Positions 15,535-24,166 of a stretch of 42,448 bases of DNA are shown in pieces. The notes below the pieces were generated by a model. The model saw only the letters and a list, made by a program, of their open reading frames with translations. It was not told where the DNA came from and ran no database searches. Where the stretch lies: assembly GCA_964532225.1 (NCBI GenBank), contig CAZHHM010000016.1, positions 1-42,448 on the forward strand, read 5' to 3'. The position numbers were made by a program, and so were the translations under genes. Source of the DNA: CAZHHM01 sp964532225. Its GTDB lineage: Bacteria > Margulisbacteria > WOR-1 > JAKLHX01. How positions within the stretch are numbered: position 1 is the stretch's first letter; every line of letters begins with the position of its first letter.

Positions 15535-17037
15535 ATGAGCGACAGCTACGCCTTGAACGATGTGCCCGAGATAGAACTGTCCAGCTATACGCTTGATCCC
15601 GCAGTGCTGAGCCTTGTCCCCGCCAGTCTTGCCCAAAAATACAAGCTGATACCTCTTTTCAAAGTGGGCAATACACTCACTATAGCGATGGCCAATCCTC
15701 GCAATATCCTGGCACTTGACGAGGTCCATGCCCAGGTGAACATGGAGGTCAACTACGTAAAAAGCACTGAAAGGGAGATCGAAGAGGCCATTTCAGAGTA
15801 TTACGGCATACAGAGCGTTGTTGAGGATGTGCTTAAAGAATACCAGCGGACAGAGGACATTAAGCCTGTTAAGGCGCTGGAAGAAGAGTCCCCTATAGTC
15901 AAGCTGGTCAATGCCATAGTCACTCAGGCTATTGCACAAAAAGCTTCTGATATCCATATCGAACCGGAGGCAAAAGGCCTAAGGGTCAGGTACAGGATCG
16001 ACGGGCTCCTGCATGAGGAACTGAGACTTCCTTCATATATCCTCAATGCGATAGTCTCGAGGATAAAGGTCCTTTCCGAAATGGACATAGCCGAATCGCG
16101 CGTCCCGCAGGACGGACGTTTCAATATGACCCACAACGGCAAGAGCATAGACTTCAGGATCTCGACCTTCCCGTCGGTCTACGGGGAGAAGGTCGTTATG
16201 AGGATCCTGGACAAATCGGCTATCATGTACCGTCTCACTGAGATCGGTTTTTCCGAGGAGAACCTTGCCAGGTTCAAAAAAGCCACGTCAAAACCTCACG
16301 GGGTCATACTTGTCACAGGTCCTACAGGCTCAGGTAAGACCACTACTCTTTATGCCACTCTTGCCGAGCTTAACAGCAAGGAATTCAATATCGTAACCGT
16401 TGAGGACCCTGTCGAATATGAACTTGCGGGGATAACCCAGGCCCAGGTGAACGTGAAGGCGGGCCTGACGTTCGCATCCGCGCTAAAATCCATACTCAGG
16501 CAGGATCCCGACATAATACTCATCGGCGAGATTAGGGATACAGAAACGGCGAACATAGCCATACAATCAGCTCTCACCGGGCACCTAGTGTTCTCCACGC
16601 TGCATACCAATGACAGTTCCGGAGCGGTAAGCAGGATGCAGGAGATGGGCGTGGAAGCCTTCTTAATAGCCTCATCCCTTGACGCAGTGCTCGCTCAGAG
16701 GCTTGTCAGGCTTATATGCAAAAAATGCAAGATGGAGGTCCCGGTTCCCGAGCCCATAAAGAAGCGCTTCCCCGATCTTCAGACAATGTACAAGGGAAAA
16801 GGCTGCAAGGCCTGCAAAGGGACGGGTTACAAGGGCAGGATAGGGATATTCGAGCTTTTTGTGGTAGATGACAATATCAGGAAGCTCATATCCGACAAAC
16901 GCAACTCATCGGAGATAAAGGCAGCTGCGATATCTTCCGGGATGAAAACCCTGTTCGATGACGGCATTGACAAGGTAAAACAGGGGATCACCTCATTGGA
17001 TGAGGTCCTCAGGGTCACCGAACTTGAGCAACTTTAA
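15535..17037 (+). CDS. pilB: type IV pilus assembly ATPase PilB (GspE family)
   Basis: Hexameric cytoplasmic ATPase that powers pilin polymerisation. The 500 residues show a short N1-like domain (about 20-110), a second N-terminal domain (110-245), Walker A GPTGSGKTTTLYAT near 262, the Asp-box EDPVEYEL, Walker B ILIGEIRD, the His box HTNDSSGAVSRM, and a C-terminal zinc-binding tetracysteine (CKKC ... CKACKGTGY). It is somewhat shorter than typical PilB because the N-terminal part is reduced. It leads a pilus operon and overlaps pilC. Confidence 0.93.
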   Translation: MSDSYALNDVPEIELSSYTLDPAVLSLVPASLAQKYKLIPLFKVGNTLTIAMANPRNILALDEVHAQVNMEVNYVKSTEREIEEAISEYYGIQSVVEDVLKEYQRTEDIKPVKALEEESPIVKLVNAIVTQAIAQKASDIHIEPEAKGLRVRYRIDGLLHEELRLPSYILNAIVSRIKVLSEMDIAESRVPQDGRFNMTHNGKSIDFRISTFPSVYGEKVVMRILDKSAIMYRLTEIGFSEENLARFKKATSKPHGVILVTGPTGSGKTTTLYATLAELNSKEFNIVTVEDPVEYELAGITQAQVNVKAGLTFASALKSILRQDPDIILIGEIRDTETANIAIQSALTGHLVFSTLHTNDSSGAVSRMQEMGVEAFLIASSLDAVLAQRLVRLICKKCKMEVPVPEPIKKRFPDLQTMYKGKGCKACKGTGYKGRIGIFELFVVDDNIRKLISDKRNSSEIKAAAISSGMKTLFDDGIDKVKQGITSLDEVLRVTELEQL

Positions 17038-18241
17038 ATACAAGGCCAGGAACTCTTCAGGAGACCTCATCGAAGGCATAGTTGACCTTCCGACCGAGAT
17101 CGAAGCGATGCAGGATATCATCTCCCGTGACCTTATACCGGTATCTATCGAAAAAGAGGACGCCGTAACGAACCTTGCCAATGTTTTTCTTGAAAGGCGC
17201 AGGGTAAAGATCAGGGACCTTTCGATCTTCTTCAAGCAGTTATCGGTCATAGTGACAGCCGGGGTCCCTTTGTTCGAGGGCCTTATAGCTATCGAGGAGC
17301 AGACCTCGAACCAGAACCTTAAAAGGATAATCGGTATCATTCGAAAGGATATCGAAGGAGGCAATTCTTTCTCCCAGTCCCTGGCAAAATACCCCGATAT
17401 CTTCTCTAAGATAATCGTCGCCATGGTGGAGGCCGGAGAAAAAGGCGGTGTCCTCGGAGACATACTGTCGAGGCTTTCCGCTTATACCGAGAAGGAATAC
17501 AACTTTCAGCAAAAGATAAAGGCCTCCCTCAGGTACCCGATGATAGTCATTACCGTGCTGCTCGTGGCATTTATCATCACGGTCGTCTTCATCATCCCGA
17601 AATTCAGCAAGATGTTCCGTGCCATGGGCTCCGATCTTCCGCTCCCGACAAAGATACTCGTGTGGATAAGCAATTTCGTCCAGAGCTACTGGTACATAAT
17701 ACTTGTTGCGGTCATTGCCGGTGGATGGGGACTGAGCAAATATTTCAAAACGCCAGACGGCAAGGCCCGGCTGGATGCGGTCGTACTCAAAATACCGGTG
17801 TTCGGTCCTCTGGTCAAGAAGCTGTCGCTGTCAAGGTTCTTCTCGATGTTCTCCAACCTGCTCACAAGCGGTGTCCCCATAGTCGCTTGTATCGAGCTTA
17901 CCGGCAGGGCGTCGAACAATACTGTGATAATGGACGCGATCTCAACGATAAAGAACTCGGTCATGGAAGGTAATTCGCTGTCATCGTCGATGAAAGCTTT
18001 CTCTCTCTTTCCTGCAATTTCGGTCCACATGGTATCTCTGGGAGAGAAGACGGGCCGGCTTTCCGACATGCTCGGAAAGATATCGGACTATTTCGATGAA
18101 GAGGCGGACTACATGATAGCGAACCTGATGACCCTGATCGAGCCTTTGTTCGTTTTTGTCCTGGCGATGTTCGTCATGGTCCTTGCTTTGGGGGTGTTCC
18201 TGCCGTCCTGGAACATGATGAATCTTTACTTTAAGCCGTAG
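17000..18241 (+). CDS. pilC: type IV pilus inner-membrane platform protein PilC
   Basis: Polytopic platform that couples PilB to pilin insertion. Two T2SSF domains flank the TM segments (about 181-202 and 228-248), with a final TM at 380-404. The opening FKYKARNSSGDLIEG is the family's typical start strand. The annotated ATG at 17000 overlaps pilB by 38 nt; a TTG at 17024 begins closer to the conserved sequence (SNFKYK) and would overlap by only 14 nt, so the start is uncertain. The 413-residue length is normal. Confidence 0.92.
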   Translation: MRSSGSPNLSNFKYKARNSSGDLIEGIVDLPTEIEAMQDIISRDLIPVSIEKEDAVTNLANVFLERRRVKIRDLSIFFKQLSVIVTAGVPLFEGLIAIEEQTSNQNLKRIIGIIRKDIEGGNSFSQSLAKYPDIFSKIIVAMVEAGEKGGVLGDILSRLSAYTEKEYNFQQKIKASLRYPMIVITVLLVAFIITVVFIIPKFSKMFRAMGSDLPLPTKILVWISNFVQSYWYIILVAVIAGGWGLSKYFKTPDGKARLDAVVLKIPVFGPLVKKLSLSRFFSMFSNLLTSGVPIVACIELTGRASNNTVIMDAISTIKNSVMEGNSLSSSMKAFSLFPAISVHMVSLGEKTGRLSDMLGKISDYFDEEADYMIANLMTLIEPLFVFVLAMFVMVLALGVFLPSWNMMNLYFKP

Positions 18242-18303
18242 ATAATGTAGAATCACTTAGCAGAAGATAGCGGATAATATTGCAGAAAGAAGGGGGTGAA
18301 GAA

Positions 18304-18666
18304 ATGAGTAAGAAAGGTTTTACTTTGATAGAGTTGATCATGGTGATCGTAATTCTAGGCATCCTGGCAGCTATAGCACTGCCGAGGTATCTGGATCTTT
18401 CGACCAATGCCAAGGACGCGGCGCAGGACGCAGCGCTCGGAAGCATCAGGGCGGCACTGGCCATCCAGTATGCTAACGCGGCGGTCAACGGTACACCTTC
18501 ATTCCCGGCGACGATCCTCGGATCGTTCTTCGCTGAGAACGAAATACCGGCGAACCCGTGGGGCGTGAACAACAGAGCGGTAGTCATCGACACAAGGGAT
18601 GATTCCGGTGGTTGGGCATATTACCCGGCTTCAGGTACTGTTGAGTCGAACGCAGCAGGTCACTAG
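18304..18666 (+). CDS. type IV prepilin
   Basis: Major or minor pilin subunit of 120 residues. The leader MSKKG is followed by the prepilin peptidase site G/FTLIELIMVIVILGILA, with Glu at mature position 5, and then a long hydrophobic helix. The short C-terminal globular part ends YYPASGTVESNAAGH. I start it at the ATG at 18304 because AGGGGGTG lies just upstream. A strong terminator follows. GATAAT at about 18274 may be an internal -10, which would allow separate high expression of the pilin. Confidence 0.93.
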   Translation: MSKKGFTLIELIMVIVILGILAAIALPRYLDLSTNAKDAAQDAALGSIRAALAIQYANAAVNGTPSFPATILGSFFAENEIPANPWGVNNRAVVIDTRDDSGGWAYYPASGTVESNAAGH

Positions 18667-18684
18667 TTCCATAAAGAATAAAAG

Positions 18685-18714
18685 CCGGCCCCGGACCCCG
18701 GGGTCGGTTTTTTT
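18685..18714 (+). terminator. intrinsic terminator after the pilin gene
   Basis: CCGGCCCCGG (18685-18694), a 3-nt loop, and CCGGGGTCGG (18698-18707) form a 10-bp GC-rich stem with one G-T pair, followed at once by seven T. It separates the pilin from the pilM part of the cluster. Confidence 0.9.
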
Positions 18715-18775
18715 GTATAATAAGCTTGATAAATATATATATGTATACTAAAATCATTATGATTTCCGGGGCCAT

Positions 18776-18874
18776 ATGCTGGAAGATGTGAAAGGCTGGG
18801 TCCTTATTGCCGGGTGGATGGCAATAATCGGGCTGGCTTTCCTGATCGCTTATGTTTTGTTGAGCATTTATTGA
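18776..18874 (+). CDS. 32-residue single-pass membrane peptide
   Basis: An ATG at 18776 opens a 32-codon frame, MLEDVKGWVLIAGWMAIIGL followed by AFLIAYVLLSIY, ending TGA at 18872-18874. A short acidic head is followed by a hydrophobic helix that fills the rest. It ends 7 nt before pilM. The upstream GGGG is a weak ribosome site, and TATGAT at 18758-18763 could be its -10. No family is recognised. Its place between pilin and pilM suggests an accessory or regulatory role in pilus assembly, but it could be a chance frame. Confidence 0.5.
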   Translation: MLEDVKGWVLIAGWMAIIGLAFLIAYVLLSIY

Positions 18875-18881
18875 AGGGTAT

Positions 18882-20462
18882 ATGGAAAAAAGAATACTAG
18901 GCATAGATATCAAACCCGGCACCGTTAAGGTCGTCGAATTAAACCGCACCTCCAAAAGCAACGAGATACTCAATATCTCGATAGCAAGGTTCGATGAGGA
19001 CCTGATAGGGGTCCTTGCCAAGGTCCTGCACGAGACCATCAAAAAGAACAAGATACGCACCAAAGAAGCTGTTATCTGCATAAGCGGCGGTGATATCCAG
19101 TACAAGATAGTAGAGCTCCCGACCATACCTGAAAAAGAACTGGTGAACGCGATAAGGTTCAAGCTGGCCGCTTCATCACAGATCCCCCTTGAGAACGCTT
19201 TTATTACCTACAACAAGTTGACCATGTCAAGCCAAAAAGGCACTCATTACTACTTTGTAACGATGATCGATAATGTGTATCTGGCAAGCATCTTAAGGGA
19301 GATAGAAAAGGCCGGGATAACCGTAAAGGATATCATACCTTCTGTCCTTGCTCTGACCTCGGCGTTCGACATTAGCCGTTCAACGAATTCCGCTCTTGTT
19401 GAGATCGGGAAGAATATCTCGACGATAGTGCTCGTCAAGGACGGGCAGATCGTGTTCGCACGCGAGCTGAAGTTCGGGTCGGACAACATAAGCAAGGCAA
19501 TGACCGGGATAATACTCGCGGGGGGTGAAAGGGTAGAGATCAACTACGAAAAGGCCGAAGAGCTCAAGAACACGTACGGCATCCCTCTTGATCTGGACGC
19601 ATATTCCAAGGAGTCCGGTTTCCCTGCTCTTGAGATCTTCTCAATGATGCGGCCTCAGCTTGAGAAGCTTACTTCGGAAATATTCAGGACCTTCGAGTAT
19701 TACAACCATGAGATAGGCGGCAGGGCGGAGTTCGAGAACATCTATCTCACCGGCGGAGGCTCAAAACTTAAGAACCTTACGGAATATCTTGCCAAAGAGA
19801 CACGGCTTAAGGTCACCGGGTTCAAACCTTCGGACGCGGTGTCAAAGAGCGACATACAGGATCTTCTGCCGCTTATAACGTTAGCTTACGGTGCCACGGT
19901 CGAAAGGCCGACTTTAGCTCTAAGCCTGCTGCCTGAAGAGCTGAAGAACCCGTTCAAGTTCTATGTGCTCAACAAAATAAACATTTATACTATATTGCTT
20001 GTTTATATCGCTTTCCTCATGATAATTTACGGGTGGTTCGCGATGATCGAATCGGTACAGCTATCGGATTATAAGCTGCTTGAATCCAAGGCAAAACGCA
20101 TGGGAATGGATGTCAACGCTAAGAGCTTTGTCATAAACAACGACAATCAGATGGCGGCCGCAGGCTATAATCCTGTCGGCAAGACCGACCTGTTCGTCAT
20201 GATCATGAACCAGTTGACCAGAGTGACCCCTTCAGGCACCTATTTCTCGAGCATCACATACAACAAAGCTGGCCATTCCCTCATGATAAACGGCGTAATA
20301 CTCAAATCTTACGGAAGCAGTGCTGTTGCCGGTATGGTCGACCGGCTCAAGGAGACCGGGATGTTCCAGGCAATAGACCTGAACTATCTGCAGGGCTCGA
20401 GCACTTATACGATACCGACATTTGATTTTCAGATCAGGTGCGTTATCCTGCCGGGGTTATAG
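18882..20462 (+). CDS. PilM-PilN fusion protein of the pilus alignment complex
   Basis: Residues 1 to about 345 are an actin-like PilM domain (LGIDIKPGTVKVVELNR at the start, ALVEIGKNISTIVLV in the middle, ENIYLTGGGSKLKNL later). About 20 residues on, a TM helix (368-390, INIYTILLVYIAFLMIIYGW) begins a PilN-like segment with an extracytoplasmic ferredoxin-like fold (to 526). In most bacteria PilM is cytoplasmic and binds the short N-terminal tail of separate PilN; here the two are one 526-residue chain. GAAGGG precedes the ATG. PilO and the secretin follow. Confidence 0.85.
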   Translation: MEKRILGIDIKPGTVKVVELNRTSKSNEILNISIARFDEDLIGVLAKVLHETIKKNKIRTKEAVICISGGDIQYKIVELPTIPEKELVNAIRFKLAASSQIPLENAFITYNKLTMSSQKGTHYYFVTMIDNVYLASILREIEKAGITVKDIIPSVLALTSAFDISRSTNSALVEIGKNISTIVLVKDGQIVFARELKFGSDNISKAMTGIILAGGERVEINYEKAEELKNTYGIPLDLDAYSKESGFPALEIFSMMRPQLEKLTSEIFRTFEYYNHEIGGRAEFENIYLTGGGSKLKNLTEYLAKETRLKVTGFKPSDAVSKSDIQDLLPLITLAYGATVERPTLALSLLPEELKNPFKFYVLNKINIYTILLVYIAFLMIIYGWFAMIESVQLSDYKLLESKAKRMGMDVNAKSFVINNDNQMAAAGYNPVGKTDLFVMIMNQLTRVTPSGTYFSSITYNKAGHSLMINGVILKSYGSSAVAGMVDRLKETGMFQAIDLNYLQGSSTYTIPTFDFQIRCVILPGL

Positions 20463-20464
20463 CA

Positions 20465-20956
20465 ATGGACTTCAATAAAATGTCGCCAAGGGAAAAAATG
20501 ATGATGGCCGCGACCGGCGCGGTCCTGATATTCTTTGTGTATTGGATCCTGCTGCTCGATCCTGTCCTGAGGTCCGTGGAAAAGAACAGGAACAATATCA
20601 TAAAGCTCAGCGATAAGATCGTCCAGTACACCAAGGTGGTCCAGAGCAATCTTGCTATGCCTGCGACGATGAAGGACCTTAATGTATATCCCAGAGAGGA
20701 CCAGCTGAGCTATATCGTGTCGTTCCTCTACTCCAACCTTAAGGCAAATGTCATCAAGCTCGAATCGCTCAGGCAGGATTCCGCCGACAAGAAGCTGATG
20801 CTGACGCTGAGCGTTACCGGAGATTACGAGAACCTGCTGAACTTCCTGAACTCACTTTCGGGCTTTAAATCATATTTTGTCATAGACACATGTTCCATAT
20901 CGCACAGCGGGTCAAAGGTGACCGCAGAGCTCAGGGTGTCAACACCGTTCAAATGA
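20465..20956 (+). CDS. PilO-like alignment-complex protein
   Basis: A 163-residue bitopic inner-membrane protein: short cytoplasmic tail, TM helix (about 13-33, MMMAATGAVLIFFVYWILLL), coiled coil (about 38-60), then a small ferredoxin-like periplasmic domain with LSVTGDYENLLNFLNSL typical of PilO/GspM-type proteins. I use the ATG at 20465, 2 nt after the pilM-pilN stop; a longer frame from 20438 would overlap it. It probably pairs with the PilN part of the preceding protein. Confidence 0.8.
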   Translation: MDFNKMSPREKMMMAATGAVLIFFVYWILLLDPVLRSVEKNRNNIIKLSDKIVQYTKVVQSNLAMPATMKDLNVYPREDQLSYIVSFLYSNLKANVIKLESLRQDSADKKLMLTLSVTGDYENLLNFLNSLSGFKSYFVIDTCSISHSGSKVTAELRVSTPFK

Positions 20957-20972
20957 ACAGAGGAGGTTTAGG

Positions 20973-22079
20973 ATGAAAAAAGTATCACTATTGATGATCG
21001 CCCTTGTCCTTTCGATGTCTTGCATGGCCGAGGCCCGCGACCTTTTCCTTAAAGTAAGGGATACCCAACCCGCGCAGGATAAAACGGCCGAGAAGCCGCC
21101 CGTGGATGCGAATTATATCATGCAGACCTTCACTCTCAATTATCTTAACGCGCAGGAGATCAAGGACACGATAGCCGGAGTCACGGCACCCGGAGAAGGG
21201 GTCATGTCAAGCGCAAGGACAAACACGATAATAGTCAGGGCTTCGCAAAAGACCATAGCAAGGATAGAAAAGCTCCTTACAGCCCTGGACAAGCCCCCCG
21301 CACAGGTGAACGTAGAAGCTAAGATACTCGAAATAAAGTCCGGCAACGGCGACAGCTCAAGTCCGTCAAGGCTCGGATTGAGCTGGCAGGTCTACAACAC
21401 TCCCGGCGGGAATGACTATGTGCAGTTCAATGGCATACAGGCCCCTACGCTTGAGGCGTTGATGCCGGGGATGTACGCTCAGCTTTTAAGGGGTGATGTG
21501 AACGCATATCTTTCCGCTCTCGAGAAAAAGATCGGCTACGACCTGATCGCCTCGCCGTTCATTAGCGCGCTCAACCACGAGCAGGCAGAGATACTTATCG
21601 GCCAGAAGCTCGGATACAAGACCCTGCTTAACACAGCTGCAGGGATACTTGAACAGACGGACTACCTGGAGGTCGGTACGAAACTGAAGTTCACCCCACA
21701 TATAGCAAGCGACGGATACATAAAGATGGAGATACAGCCCTCGCTCAGCGACGGCGTTATACTGAACGGCGTTCCCAATGAGAACACGACGGAGACAACG
21801 AACTCCGTGCTGGTAAAGGACGGCCAGACCATAGTTATCGGCGGCCTTACAAAAGAGTACAGCAACGATGTGGAGGTAGGGGTCCCTTATCTTATGAACA
21901 TACCTTTCCTCGGGGCTTTCTTCAGGAGAAAAGAGATGCAGACGGAGAAAAGGGACATCATGGTCCTGATCACGCCTCATATAGTTAATGCGGAGTACAT
22001 CAAGAAGATGACCGACAAGGTCAATAACATGGAGAAAGAAAAGAAGAAAGAGCCCGGCCGGGGCAAGCTTCTGTACTAA
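20973..22079 (+). CDS. pilQ: secretin PilQ-like outer-membrane channel
   Basis: A short secretin of 368 residues with a signal peptide (MKKVSLLMIALVLSMSCMAE). One N1-type domain (about 47-110, FTLNYLNAQEIKDTIAGV and ARTNTIIVRA) precedes the secretin core (about 190-350, VLVKDGQTIVIGGLTKE and PFLGAFFRRKE, ending RDIMVLITPHIV). It lacks the AMIN domains and extra N domains of long PilQ. GAGGAGG lies upstream of the ATG. The charged tail after residue 345 (KEKKKEPGRGK) may bind a partner. It forms the pilus pore in the outer membrane. Confidence 0.9.
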   Translation: MKKVSLLMIALVLSMSCMAEARDLFLKVRDTQPAQDKTAEKPPVDANYIMQTFTLNYLNAQEIKDTIAGVTAPGEGVMSSARTNTIIVRASQKTIARIEKLLTALDKPPAQVNVEAKILEIKSGNGDSSSPSRLGLSWQVYNTPGGNDYVQFNGIQAPTLEALMPGMYAQLLRGDVNAYLSALEKKIGYDLIASPFISALNHEQAEILIGQKLGYKTLLNTAAGILEQTDYLEVGTKLKFTPHIASDGYIKMEIQPSLSDGVILNGVPNENTTETTNSVLVKDGQTIVIGGLTKEYSNDVEVGVPYLMNIPFLGAFFRRKEMQTEKRDIMVLITPHIVNAEYIKKMTDKVNNMEKEKKKEPGRGKLLY

Positions 22080-22082
22080 AGG

Positions 22083-22478
22083 ATGAGCAAGGGCAAGGTC
22101 CTTATAGTAGATGATGACGCCAATCTCCTTAATCTGGTGAAGCTCGCATTTGAAGAGCGGGGATACAGTGTTGTCACCGCATCGGAAGGCCGGGCGGGTT
22201 TCGCGATGGCCAAATCCGAGGACCCGGACCTCATGGTGCTTGACGTAATGCTGCCATTTATCCACGGATACGAGGTCTGCAGACTGCTCAAGTACAATGA
22301 CCAGTACAAGCACATACCGATAATCCTGTATACATCAAGAGTTGCCACGGGTGACGACAATATCTGGCAGGACGTAAGGGCCAACGCCTATGTATCGAAG
22401 ATCGAGGACCTTGACGTTCTTCTCAACCGGGCAGAGGAGCTTATTGAGGAGAACAGGGCTCTTAACGAGGACGAATAA
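22083..22478 (+). CDS. receiver-only response regulator with altered switch loop
   Basis: A CheY-like receiver of 131 residues starting 3 nt after pilQ. The acidic pocket and Asp54 (MVLDVMLP) are intact and a Thr is present in LYTSR. The usual Lys-Pro after beta-5 is Lys-Ile (VSKIED), and an acidic tail follows (EENRALNEDE). The altered loop may change the phosphorylation-driven conformational switch. Location suggests a role in pilus control. Confidence 0.88.
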   Translation: MSKGKVLIVDDDANLLNLVKLAFEERGYSVVTASEGRAGFAMAKSEDPDLMVLDVMLPFIHGYEVCRLLKYNDQYKHIPIILYTSRVATGDDNIWQDVRANAYVSKIEDLDVLLNRAEELIEENRALNEDE

Positions 22479-22492
22479 AGGGAGGGAAGTCC

Positions 22493-22858
22493 ATGAGGAC
22501 AAAAAAGATACTGATAATCGACGATGAAGCCCACCTTGCTGATCTGGTGTCGTCCTTTCTTTCTTCCAACGGGTATGAGACCGACACCGCCTATGACGGC
22601 GATACGGGTCTTGAAAAGGCAAGGACAGTATCCCCCGACCTGATAATCCTTGACGTGCAGCTGCCGAACATGGACGGGTTCGAGATCTGCTCTGTGCTGA
22701 AAGGGGATGAGGAATTCTCCAGGATACCCATACTCCTGTTCTCGTCAAAAGGCTCCGACAATTACAAGAAGAGCGGAGAGTACGCGCATGCTGACGCGTA
22801 CCTGACAAAACCGATCGAGCTTGACAGCCTTCTTGCCGAGGTCAGAAAGTTCATCTGA
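22493..22858 (+). CDS. receiver-only response regulator
   Basis: A second pilus-linked CheY-like receiver, 121 residues, with Asp54 (IILDVQLP), a Ser in place of the switch Thr (LFSSK) and Lys-Pro (LTKPIE). GGGAGGG is a strong ribosome site. It lies 14 nt after the previous receiver and 7 nt before miaB. Confidence 0.9.
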   Translation: MRTKKILIIDDEAHLADLVSSFLSSNGYETDTAYDGDTGLEKARTVSPDLIILDVQLPNMDGFEICSVLKGDEEFSRIPILLFSSKGSDNYKKSGEYAHADAYLTKPIELDSLLAEVRKFI

Positions 22859-22865
22859 AGTCCAA

Positions 22866-24134
22866 ATGCCCTCTTATTTCATCAAAACGTACGGCTGCCA
22901 GATGAACGTGAACGATTCCGGCTTCATGGCCGGCCTGCTTGAATCGCGCGGTTATACGCCTGCCGATGATCTTCTTCATGCCGATATCGTACTTGTTAAC
23001 ACCTGCTCGGTAAGGGACTCTGCCGAAAGGAAGGCAAAGACCTTCATCGCCGACCTCACCCATCTGAAGACCAGCAATCCGGACGCGATTGTCGCTGTGT
23101 GCGGATGCATGGCCGAAAGGATGGGGCGGGAGCTGACAAAGGCATATAAGTTCATAGACTATGTCATAGGCCCGAACATGGAAAAGGAGCTTGAGGGCCT
23201 TGTTGCCTATGCGGGCCAGATGCAGGAAAAGGTACTTGTGGGGGATTCCGGGGAATTCAAGGATACGCTGATATCAAAAAGACCGGAAAATGTTTGTGCT
23301 TTTGTAACGATAATGGAGGGCTGCGACAATTTCTGCTCTTATTGCATTGTTCCCTATGTGAGGGGAAGGGAAAAGAGCAGGCCGCAGGAGGACATAATCA
23401 GGGAGATAAGAGGACTTGATAAGAACATTTTCAAAGAGGTGATGCTGCTCGGTCAGAACGTCAATTCTTACAGTTCCGGGCTTGCAGGCCTTCTGAAAGA
23501 GGTGTCTAAGGTCGACGGGATAGAGAGAGTGCGTTTCATGACCTCCCATCCGAAGGACATGACTGAGGAGATCATAGAGGCAGTGGCCTCGACCCCTAAA
23601 GTGTGCGAATACTTCCATATACCTTTTCAGAGCGGGGACGACACTGTCCTGAAAAGAATGAACAGGGGCTACTCAAGGGACTACTATATCGATCTTGTAA
23701 AAAAGATACGCAAAATGGTGCCGGGTGCGGCTATCACAGGGGATGCAATAGCAGGGTTCCCCGGAGAGACAGAGGGTCAGTTCCTGAATACGCTCCGCCT
23801 GATCGAGGAATGCCGGCTCGATGCGGTAAATACTCTCGCGTTCAACCCCAGACCGGGGACGAAAGCGGCCGAGATGGAAGGACAGCTGACCTCAGACGTG
23901 AAGAGCGGCAGGCTCCAAAGGCTCATGAGCACGGTCGAAAAGACCGTTTTCTCGGTAAACCAGGAGCTTGTAGGCACCGTGCAGGAGGTCCTGGTCGAGG
24001 AGAACGGGTCTGGCAGGACAAGGTCAAACAAGATAGTGAAATTCCCCGCATCCCTGGCCGGGAAAGGCGAACTGCTGGGCCTCAGGATAGTTTCGGCAAA
24101 ATCATGGGTATTGCAGGGCGATATTAAGAGCTGA
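22866..24134 (+). CDS. miaB: tRNA-2-methylthio-N6-dimethylallyladenosine synthase MiaB
   Basis: Radical-SAM methylthiotransferase that modifies A37 of tRNAs reading U-starting codons. The 422 residues have the N-terminal cluster cysteines C11, C47 and C81, the radical-SAM CxxxCxxC at C153/C157/C160 (GCDNFCSYCIVPYVRGREKS), and a C-terminal TRAM domain (about 360-420). I choose the ATG at 22866, which gives the normal MPSYFIKTYGCQMN start; a longer frame from 22821 overlaps the receiver gene. No strong Shine-Dalgarno is visible, so translation may be coupled to the upstream gene. Confidence 0.95.
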   Translation: MPSYFIKTYGCQMNVNDSGFMAGLLESRGYTPADDLLHADIVLVNTCSVRDSAERKAKTFIADLTHLKTSNPDAIVAVCGCMAERMGRELTKAYKFIDYVIGPNMEKELEGLVAYAGQMQEKVLVGDSGEFKDTLISKRPENVCAFVTIMEGCDNFCSYCIVPYVRGREKSRPQEDIIREIRGLDKNIFKEVMLLGQNVNSYSSGLAGLLKEVSKVDGIERVRFMTSHPKDMTEEIIEAVASTPKVCEYFHIPFQSGDDTVLKRMNRGYSRDYYIDLVKKIRKMVPGAAITGDAIAGFPGETEGQFLNTLRLIEECRLDAVNTLAFNPRPGTKAAEMEGQLTSDVKSGRLQRLMSTVEKTVFSVNQELVGTVQEVLVEENGSGRTRSNKIVKFPASLAGKGELLGLRIVSAKSWVLQGDIKS

Positions 24135-24153
24135 TATAATAAAAATCAAGGAG
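24132..24153 (+). promoter_or_regulatory. promoter and ribosome site of prs
   Basis: The miaB stop codon TGA (24132-24134) runs into TATAAT (24135-24140), making an extended -10 TGATATAAT. A start site near 24147 would place the ribosome site AAGGAG (24148-24153) at the very 5' end of the mRNA, 13 nt before the prs ATG. Confidence 0.6.
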
Positions 24154-24166
24154 AACATCACCTCAT

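Noticed and set aside
18244..18300. A sigma-54 promoter before the pilin gene
   Set aside because: The GG and GC elements are 8 rather than 10 bases apart, so the -24/-12 pattern is not met.
21486..22313. A 275-codon minus-strand frame opposite pilQ and a receiver gene
   Set aside because: Shadow of two well-supported genes; no domain and no ribosome site.
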